Assembly: GCA_036518955.1 (NCBI GenBank)
Contig: DATDMG010000498.1
Span: 1 to 6,891, forward strand
Length of the DNA stretch: 6,891 nucleotides
Source of the DNA: DATDMG01 sp036518955
GTDB taxonomy: Bacteria; Actinomycetota; Actinomycetes; Actinomycetales; Kineosporiaceae
Direction: 5' to 3'
Shown here: positions 1 through 4,220 of the stretch, piece by piece
Layout of the letters: each line of letters opens with the position of its first letter
Position numbering within the stretch: the stretch's first letter is position 1
The notes under the pieces: model-generated
What the model was told of the DNA's origin: nothing
Seen by the model: the letters and a program-made list of their open reading frames with translations, nothing else
The model's database searches: none
Translations under genes and position numbers: made by a program

Positions 1-228
1 CCGTCGAGGACCTGCGCGACCTATGACGTGGTGCCCCACCGAAGGGCCGGAGCAGGCAGCCTCGCCCTCCATGCACCGCGCCTGCCCCGGGCCCTGATCA
101 GCCCTCCGACCGCGAGCGCCACGGTGAGTCCGTGCCCGCCGACGGCATCCTCCTCGTCGAAGACGACCAGACCGTCGGCTGCAACTCGCTCCTCGGCCAG
201 TTGCGCGGCACCGCCGGAACGGCGCCGC
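1..228. other. Left-edge region without an assignable gene
   Basis: I cannot assign a gene here with confidence. In one forward frame the first bases read VEDLRDL followed by TGA at 24-26, which would suit the C-terminus of a rightward gene entering from the left, but seven codons prove little. An ATG at 23-25 overlaps that stop (ATGA) and opens a 24-codon frame ending at 97. From about 96 to 232 the forward frame through GTG 132 has almost only G/C third positions and a protein-like composition, but it has no stop before 446 and runs into the antisense of the flippase. On the reverse strand, an ATG at 232 overlaps the flippase stop (ATGA), has GGAGGAGG just before it, and encodes 44 residues ending at 98. 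Its composition (rich in Ser, Arg, Pro and Trp) looks like a shadow frame. The terminator-like repeats here fit a plain convergent intergenic region best. Confidence 0.4.
138..179. terminator. Nested inverted repeat, candidate terminator downstream of the flippase
   Basis: An 8-bp perfect inverted repeat (GCCGACGG at 138-145, CCGTCGGC at 172-179) encloses a second 5-bp stem (TCGTC at 154-158, GACGA at 162-166, loop GAA). It lies 50 bp beyond the flippase stop. A further small stem, CGCCG-GAA-CGGCG (212-224), sits directly behind that stop. There is no T-tract, which is common for GC-rich actinobacterial terminators. If a rightward gene ends at 26, the element could serve both directions. Function is inferred from position and symmetry only. 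Confidence 0.4.
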
Positions 229-1689
229 TCATGCCTCCTCCGGGTGCGGCACCGGGCCGGCCAGGGCGGCCTTGTGCAGCGCGCGGAACCAGAACGGCAG
301 CTCGACCGCCTGGCCGAGGAACAGGCCCCACGCCGCGCCGGCGGTGCCCCACAGGGCGGCCCCGATGGGCATCCCGACCAGGGACATGGTGGTGGAGAGC
401 AGGGAGATCGGGAAGAGGCGCTTGGCGTGCCCCATCGCGGACATGACCAGGTACGGGCCCATGCAGATGCCGGCCACGGTGGAGAACAGGCCCACCGGCA
501 CCAGCACGGCGTGGGCGTTCGCCCAGGTGTCTCCGAAGAAGGCCCGGCCGACCGCGTCGGGGAGCAGGAGCACAAGGCCGAGGTAGCCCAGCGAGGCGGC
601 GGCCTGCGACCCCGACGCCCCGAGGGCGAGGTACCACCGCTGCCGCACCGACAGGTGCATCCGGCGGGAGATCTCCGGGGTCGCGAAGCTCCCCACCGCC
701 TGGCTGATGATCAGCAGCGGGTTGAACACCTGACGCGCGGCCAGCACCGCCCCCGTTGCGGAGAGGTTCACGACCCAGCCGATGAGCAGGTACGCGGCCT
801 GGATCCCGCCGGTGTTGATCAGAGTTTGGGGCAGCGTGTAGGCCAGCAGGTCCCAGTGCCCGCGCACCCAGCCGCGGGCGGCCGAGGGCCGGGGGACGGC
901 GCGCAACTGGACCATCCCCACGGCGGCGCACACGCCGGCGGAGGCGCCCCAGACGAAGACCAGGACCCCGGTGCTCGCCCCGCCGGCCAGGACGAGCACG
1001 CCCATCACGGGGAACTGGACGGCGGCCCACAGGGCGTCGTTCATGGCCGCCAGGTCGGCCCGGGACTGCGCGAAGAAGATCATTCGCACGGTGTCCTGCA
1101 GGAGCAGGAGCGGCATCGTGAGGCCGACCGCGATCAGCGGTCCCCGGAGCTGGCCGCCCAGCACCGCGCCGGCCAGGACCAGCAGCACCCCGGCCGGGAC
1201 GGCGAGGCTTACGGTCGTGCCCATGGCCCGGGAGGCCACCTGCGACCAGGCCGACCGCCCCTCCACGCCGGCGTAGCGGATGCTCAGCACCTGCCCCACC
1301 ATGGAGCGGCCGACCGAGATCAGGAACATGAACACGAACAGCGCCGACGCGAAGGCGCCGAAGGACGTGGCGCCGACCGCGCGGGCCACGAGCACGGTCA
1401 GCCCGGCGTTGGTCAGCGTGCTGAGCCCTTGGTCGATGAGGTTCCAGCCGATCTTGCCTGCCAGCTTCGCCAAGGGCCCTCGCTCGCGCGGCCGCTCGCC
1501 GCCACCGGTGTCCGCGGCCCGATCCTGCGGCCAGATCGACGGCTCGGACGGCGGTGTCGCGGAGCGGCTCGGAACGAGCGCGATCGGGCCGGTCATCATC
1601 AGGTCCACGGTCGGACCCAGCTGACCGCGCTCGGCCTGCGCGGCGGCCAGCCGGTCGAACCACGTCCAGGACTCGTCGACTTCGGACAC
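229..1689 (-). CDS. Wzx-like polysaccharide flippase (MOP superfamily membrane protein)
   Basis: This is an integral membrane protein of 486 residues, a usual size for the polysaccharide transporter/flippase (Wzx, PST) branch of the MOP superfamily, which moves lipid-linked glycans across the cytoplasmic membrane. The sequence shows a hydrophilic N-terminus (about 1-75), then many hydrophobic helices, clear ones near 113-127, 160-178, 183-200, 224-246, 296-310, 362-377, 394-416 and 428-447, separated by short Arg-rich loops. An amphipathic segment GWNLIDQGLSTLTNAGL (81-97) before the first long helix is typical of the family. GTG 1689 is chosen: upstream codons lose the G/C third-base bias, and a purine-rich GAGGGGAG lies before it. 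TTG 1692 is equally possible. ATG 1599 or 1596 (456 or 455 residues) would remove most of the hydrophilic tail but has no visible ribosome site. It stands as a single leftward gene between terminator-like hairpins. The transported substrate cannot be read from sequence. Confidence 0.86.
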   Translation of the reverse strand: MSEVDESWTWFDRLAAAQAERGQLGPTVDLMMTGPIALVPSRSATPPSEPSIWPQDRAADTGGGERPRERGPLAKLAGKIGWNLIDQGLSTLTNAGLTVLVARAVGATSFGAFASALFVFMFLISVGRSMVGQVLSIRYAGVEGRSAWSQVASRAMGTTVSLAVPAGVLLVLAGAVLGGQLRGPLIAVGLTMPLLLLQDTVRMIFFAQSRADLAAMNDALWAAVQFPVMGVLVLAGGASTGVLVFVWGASAGVCAAVGMVQLRAVPRPSAARGWVRGHWDLLAYTLPQTLINTGGIQAAYLLIGWVVNLSATGAVLAARQVFNPLLIISQAVGSFATPEISRRMHLSVRQRWYLALGASGSQAAASLGYLGLVLLLPDAVGRAFFGDTWANAHAVLVPVGLFSTVAGICMGPYLVMSAMGHAKRLFPISLLSTTMSLVGMPIGAALWGTAGAAWGLFLGQAVELPFWFRALHKAALAGPVPHPEEA

Positions 1690-1827
1690 CAACGGCGTCT
1701 CGCTCCCCTCTCGCACGCCGGCACCCGGGGCAGGCCGGCAGACGTCGTCCCCGACACTACGGAATTCCGACCCGGTCAGTCCGGGAAAGGGAAGGCTGCC
1801 CTTGCGGGACCAGGGGAGTCCGTCCGG

Positions 1828-1847
1828 GCAGGCACGGCCCTGCCTGC
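1828..1847. repeat. Inverted repeat in the flippase upstream region
   Basis: GCAGGCA (1828-1834) and TGCCTGC (1841-1847) form a perfect 7-bp stem around CGGCCC. It lies about 140 bp upstream of the flippase start and 10 bp from the palindrome at 1857-1868. If transcription starts further upstream it would fold in the 5' leader; otherwise it may be a protein site. Role unknown. Confidence 0.35.
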
Positions 1848-1856
1848 ACATTGACT

Positions 1857-1868
1857 CGCAAGGTTGCG
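1857..1868. promoter_or_regulatory. 12-bp palindrome, possible operator upstream of the flippase
   Basis: CGCAAGGTTGCG has two 5-bp arms (CGCAA/TTGCG) around a 2-nt centre. The centre is too small for a stable RNA loop, so a dimeric DNA-binding protein site is the more natural reading. It lies about 170 bp upstream of the flippase start in non-coding DNA. No regulator gene is in the window and a single copy gives weak support. Confidence 0.25.
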
Positions 1869-1941
1869 CACCGAACGCGGACAGTATCGGTGCGGCCGGC
1901 CCGCGGCCGCGACGAGCACGCGGTGCTGCGCGGTCACCGAT

Positions 1942-1986
1942 CGTCGGCTGGCCCGACGGCCGGAGCGGCTTCTGGGGCCGCTCCGG
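1942..1986 (-). terminator. Tandem hairpin terminator after the 1998-2957 glycosyltransferase
   Basis: Two adjacent stems begin 11 bp beyond the glycosyltransferase stop. The first reached by transcription is a perfect 10-bp repeat (CCGGAGCGGC at 1960-1969, GCCGCTCCGG at 1977-1986) with a 7-nt loop. The second is a 6-bp stem (CGTCGG at 1942-1947, CCGACG at 1953-1958) with a 5-nt loop. No T-tract follows, as in many actinobacterial hairpin terminators. Position, length and perfect pairing make this the most convincing terminator in the window. It implies that the flippase has its own promoter. Confidence 0.65.
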
Positions 1987-1997
1987 GCGGCGTCCGG

Positions 1998-2957
1998 TTA
2001 CGGCCGAGCGGCGTCCGCGGCCTCGGCCGGCCGGGCGCCGTCCACGACCCGCTGGTCGAGCGCGACGGTGGCGGCGGCCCGGGCCGCCGCCCACGCCTCG
2101 ACGTCCAGGGCTACCTGGTCCCAGCGGGTGCCCGGGGCCAGCTTGTCGGCCTCGAGGTGGGTGACGAGGTTGGGGACGGCGGCGACGAACAGCCGGCGAT
2201 TGGCGAGCCGGCGGTGCGCACGCACGTTGGTGGCGACCAGGAACGGCAGCAGGGACGCGTCCCGCGCCCAGCGCTTGGCCGAGCGCCCGTCCGCGGAGAC
2301 CAGGCCGCGCAGCAGTTCCCCGTACGGGTGCGGCTCGAAGCCCTGGACGACGACGCAGGTGTCGTGGTCCCGGTACATGGTCCTGTGCGGAACCGTGCAG
2401 AACTTGAAGATCCCGAAGTCCGCCTTGAACGCCCCGGCCCGGCCGCCGAACGAGCTCGCCGTGCTGAGGATGCGCTCCCAGCGGACGCCGTCCACGGTGC
2501 CCGCCACGGACGGCTGCCAGCCACGCGGCCGAGGCGGCACCTCCCCCTCGGGTTGCCGCCCGTAGGCGACCCCGTACAGCGCGAAGTAGTCCGCCTCGGG
2601 CAGCGCCTTGGCGGCGGCCACCAGATGGGTGAAGGCGTCCGGCCGGTACAGGTAGTCGTCCTCGCTGTACCAGACGAGATCATCGTCCGCCCAGCCGAGC
2701 GCGGACGGCGCGCGCAGGCCCTGCAGGTAGGAGCGCCGCATGCCGACCCGGGGCAGCTCGATCACGCGACCGAGCGGGCGCTGGATCTCGAGAATCTCGT
2801 CAGGCACCGGGCCGTCGTTGATGAACAGGACCTCGAGCTCGGCCCCGGACGCCTCGACCGCCCGGGCGAAGGACAGCAGCGCCAGCCGCTTGGTGTAGAA
2901 GGCTGGACGGTTCTTCCAGTTCTCGCCAGCGTAGGACCGGTATACCAGGCGCAGCAT
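1998..2957 (-). CDS. GT-A-like glycosyltransferase with a YSEDDY motif
   Basis: The 319-residue soluble protein resembles GT-A fold (GT2-related) glycosyltransferases, which move a sugar from a nucleotide donor onto a growing glycan at the inner membrane face. The N-terminus has the pattern of an opening Rossmann-like half: LRLVYRSY (2-9), then LEVLFINDGPVP (41-52) and VIELPRVG (65-72). WYSEDDYLYRPDAF (96-109) is placed where the metal-binding DxD normally sits, so Glu99, Asp100 and Asp101 are the likely metal and donor ligands. The C-terminal part has PNLVTHLEADKLAPGTRWD (262-280), a His-containing acceptor-side pattern, and an Ala-rich tail. There is no signal peptide or membrane helix. ATG 2957 has GGAGAGG 8 bp upstream. 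The gene is alone on its strand, 555 bp from the divergent acyltransferase, and followed by a strong hairpin. Donor and acceptor sugars are unknown. Confidence 0.85.
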   Translation of the reverse strand: MLRLVYRSYAGENWKNRPAFYTKRLALLSFARAVEASGAELEVLFINDGPVPDEILEIQRPLGRVIELPRVGMRRSYLQGLRAPSALGWADDDLVWYSEDDYLYRPDAFTHLVAAAKALPEADYFALYGVAYGRQPEGEVPPRPRGWQPSVAGTVDGVRWERILSTASSFGGRAGAFKADFGIFKFCTVPHRTMYRDHDTCVVVQGFEPHPYGELLRGLVSADGRSAKRWARDASLLPFLVATNVRAHRRLANRRLFVAAVPNLVTHLEADKLAPGTRWDQVALDVEAWAAARAAATVALDQRVVDGARPAEAADAARP

Positions 2958-3007
2958 CTGGCCGCCTCTCCAGCCTCAGACCGTTCTGATACATCACGAT
3001 CCTCACA

Positions 3008-3019
3008 CGGGTGAACCCG
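3008..3019. promoter_or_regulatory. 12-bp palindrome, possible operator of the leftward glycosyltransferase
   Basis: CGGGTGAACCCG has 5-bp arms around a 2-nt centre, and the flanks CAC and GTG extend the symmetry imperfectly. It lies 51 bp upstream of the glycosyltransferase ATG, in the less GC-rich segment where a promoter is expected. Its layout (5+2+5) matches the palindrome upstream of the flippase but the bases differ, so a shared regulator is not implied. Confidence 0.3.
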
Positions 3020-3190
3020 CAGTGCCTCCTGCCCTGACCAGCTGTTTACCGGAGCGCCGCCGGAACCGGCCACGAGGCGGTCACGGGCCAGCCGAACGGT
3101 GCGGGTTGGATCGTCCCATGACCTTAGCGGAGCGGCGGGGCCACCTCGCGCCGCACGTCCGGACGGGAGGGACGGCCCCGCCCGCAGACG

Positions 3191-3210
3191 GGCGTCCGCG
3201 GCAGGACGCC
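3191..3210. repeat. Perfect hairpin in the divergent gap
   Basis: GGCGTCC (3191-3197) and GGACGCC (3204-3210) form a 7-bp stem with a GCGGCA loop. Just upstream are the palindrome CGTCCGGACG (3156-3165) and another GGACG (3170-3174), so the CGTCC arm has several possible partners. If transcribed, alternative foldings are possible, but none is shown to be regulatory. Confidence 0.35.
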
Positions 3211-3340
3211 GGCTGGCGACCACGCCCGGGCACCGGCCGGCGGGGAGGCACTCGAGCACCGGCCCTCGGAGAGGACGGTCGCCGAACGGGTCCGGGCGCT
3301 CGCCGTTGGAGGTAGGCTGCCCGAGGCACACAGGCAGGGA

Positions 3341-3359
3341 CCGGGGGTCCGTCCCCCGG
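3341..3359. repeat. Strong GC hairpin upstream of the acyltransferase
   Basis: CCGGGGG (3341-3347) and CCCCCGG (3353-3359) form a perfect all-GC 7-bp stem with a TCCGT loop. It lies about 130 bp before the leader ORF. No convincing gene ends upstream of it on the plus strand, so it may be a 5' leader structure, an attenuator or a terminator of an unseen transcript. Confidence 0.4.
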
Positions 3360-3486
3360 CCCGCGGCCTCGAGGGAGCCCGGGGCGTCACCGGGGCCGGT
3401 CACGACCACGGTCGAGGACGGCGCGGGACCTCGCCCCCGGCACCGTCGCCCTGGGTCTGGAGCCTGCGAACCACACGGGAGGACGG

Positions 3487-3516
3487 ATGCCGACACGCCA
3501 GGGGGCACCGGCGTGA
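3487..3516 (+). CDS. Possible 9-codon leader ORF overlapping the acyltransferase start
   Basis: ATG 3487 follows GGGAGGACGG, a good ribosome-binding site with about 5 nt spacing, better than the GGGGG before the acyltransferase GTG. The frame reads MPTRQGAPA and stops with TGA at 3514-3516. That stop overlaps the acyltransferase GTG (3513) as GTGA, the same overlap that joins the two main genes. Ribosomes could load here and reinitiate at the acyltransferase, or the leader could tune expression. No attenuation-type run of one amino acid is present. The alternative is chance: ATG simply falls behind a GGAGG-like word. Confidence 0.35.
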   Translation: MPTRQGAPA

Positions 3517-4220
3517 GCCGGGACGGTGGCACCTGCGACGTCTACGGGGCGGGCGGTCACGCCCAGGTCGTCTGCGACGTGCTGCGGGCCATGGGCTGGT
3601 CCGTGCGCCACATCATCAACGACTACCCTGGCAACCACCACCCCGCGAGCAGGAACGTCGTCCCGGGCATCCGGCTGCTGGGCGTCGGCCGGTACCCCAC
3701 GGTGGACGCGCCCGTGGTCATGGCCGTGGGCCGCAACGGGGAGCGGGCCGAGCTGGTGAAGATGCTCGAGGAGCTGCCGGTCCCGGCCAGGTTCGAGCAG
3801 GCCGTTCACCCCTCGGCCCTGATCGCCCCGACGGCGGTGCTCGGGGAGGGTTCCGTGGTTCTGCACGGCGCCATCGTCCAGCCGAACGCCATCATCGGTC
3901 GGCATGTCCTGGTCAACACCGCGGCCAGCGTCGACCACGACTGTGTGGTCGGCGATTTCGTCCACGTGAGCCCGCACGTGACGCTCTGCGGCCACGTGCA
4001 GGTCGGCGAAGGGACCCACATCGGGGCCGGCGCGGTGGTGATCCCTAAGGTCCGCATCGGCCGCTGGTGCCGGGTAGGAGCCGGGGCCGTCGTCCTGTCC
4101 GACCTCCCCGACCACGTGACCGCGGTCGGCAACCCGGCCCGCGTGCTCGCCGACCGCGTCGGCGAACCGCTGCCCGGCGCGGGCACCGACGTCTCCCGCC
4201 TCCACTGGAGCGCGTCGTGA
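3513..4220 (+). CDS. NeuD/PglD-type sugar acyltransferase (left-handed beta-helix)
   Basis: The 235-residue protein has the two-part architecture of NeuD/PglD/VioB acyltransferases, which transfer acetyl or another acyl group from CoA to an amino or hydroxyl group of a nucleotide sugar or sialic acid-like sugar. Residues 9-90 form a small Rossmann-like sugar-nucleotide domain opening with VYGAGGHAQVV (10-20). From VHPSA (98-102) to about 205 run hexapeptide repeats of a left-handed beta-helix trimer. SVDHDCVVGDFVHVSP holds His142, aligned by motif with the catalytic His of PglD. The CoA-side pattern GAGAVV occurs twice and the helix ends at GNPARVL (206-212). GTG 3513 is chosen because the Rossmann strand begins only nine residues later, as in relatives; upstream codons are Pro/Arg-rich and non-homologous in look. 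The stop overlaps the next start (GTGA). The substrate is not certain; UDP-amino sugars are the commonest in the family. Confidence 0.93.
   Translation: MSRDGGTCDVYGAGGHAQVVCDVLRAMGWSVRHIINDYPGNHHPASRNVVPGIRLLGVGRYPTVDAPVVMAVGRNGERAELVKMLEELPVPARFEQAVHPSALIAPTAVLGEGSVVLHGAIVQPNAIIGRHVLVNTAASVDHDCVVGDFVHVSPHVTLCGHVQVGEGTHIGAGAVVIPKVRIGRWCRVGAGAVVLSDLPDHVTAVGNPARVLADRVGEPLPGAGTDVSRLHWSAS

Larger units (their letters stand above)
1690..1997. other. Intergenic region upstream of the flippase
   Basis: No gene is seen here. In the flippase frame the region has mixed third bases and a non-protein-like composition. It carries the tandem terminator hairpins (listed separately), a 7-bp hairpin GCAGGCA/TGCCTGC with a 6-nt loop (1828-1847), a 12-bp palindrome CGCAAGGTTGCG (1857-1868), a 5-bp repeat CCCGG/CCGGG (1771-1785) and GGAATTCC (1761-1768). 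A flippase promoter should lie between about 1700 and 1940, because the terminator cuts the gene off from the glycosyltransferase upstream. I see a TANNNT-type -10 (TACTGT, minus strand, 1886-1881) but no matching -35, so no promoter is called. Confidence 0.6.
2958..3512. other. Divergent intergenic region between glycosyltransferase and acyltransferase
   Basis: This 555-bp gap is long for a compact genome and should hold promoters for both directions. It has a less GC-rich stretch next to the leftward gene (2965-3060), a 12-bp palindrome (3008-3019), a 10-bp palindrome CGTCCGGACG (3156-3165), two strong hairpins (3191-3210 and 3341-3359), repeated GAGGACGG words (3271, 3414, 3479) and a short leader ORF at its right end. 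Open frames cross it on both strands, but their products are rich in Pro, Arg and Gly and match no family I recognise. On the minus strand, 3240-3430 shows coding-like third-base bias, so decayed coding sequence cannot be excluded. No tRNA or clear riboswitch is seen. Confidence 0.55.

Noticed and set aside
1762..1768. ECF sigma-type promoter (GGAAT with downstream CGTC) before the flippase
   Set aside because: The spacing is longer than typical and the words are short enough to arise by chance.
28..1854. 608-codon plus-strand open frame and a 521-codon minus frame (98-1663) across the flippase
   Set aside because: Products are rich in Arg, Pro, Gly and His without hydrophobic pattern; they are shadows of the flippase, whose own frame has membrane helices and correct codon bias.
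1690..2094. Upstream extension of the flippase to 2094 (621 residues)
   Set aside because: It would overlap the end of the neighbouring glycosyltransferase, cross the terminator hairpins and add a non-protein-like, low-bias sequence.
2986..3015. Promoter for the leftward glycosyltransferase, TTCACC (3015-3010) and TATCAG (2991-2986) with 18-bp spacing
   Set aside because: Both hexamers match consensus poorly and the -10 lacks the TANNNT form; position is right but the evidence is too weak.
3099..3512. N-terminal extension of the acyltransferase to GTG 3099 (373 residues)
   Set aside because: The added 138 residues are low-complexity Pro/Arg/Gly with rare codons, while family members begin directly at the Rossmann strand found just after GTG 3513.
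4067..4216. N-terminal extension of the oxidoreductase to 4067
   Set aside because: It lies inside the acyltransferase and has no flavoprotein features; GTG 4217 places the FAD motif at the expected distance.
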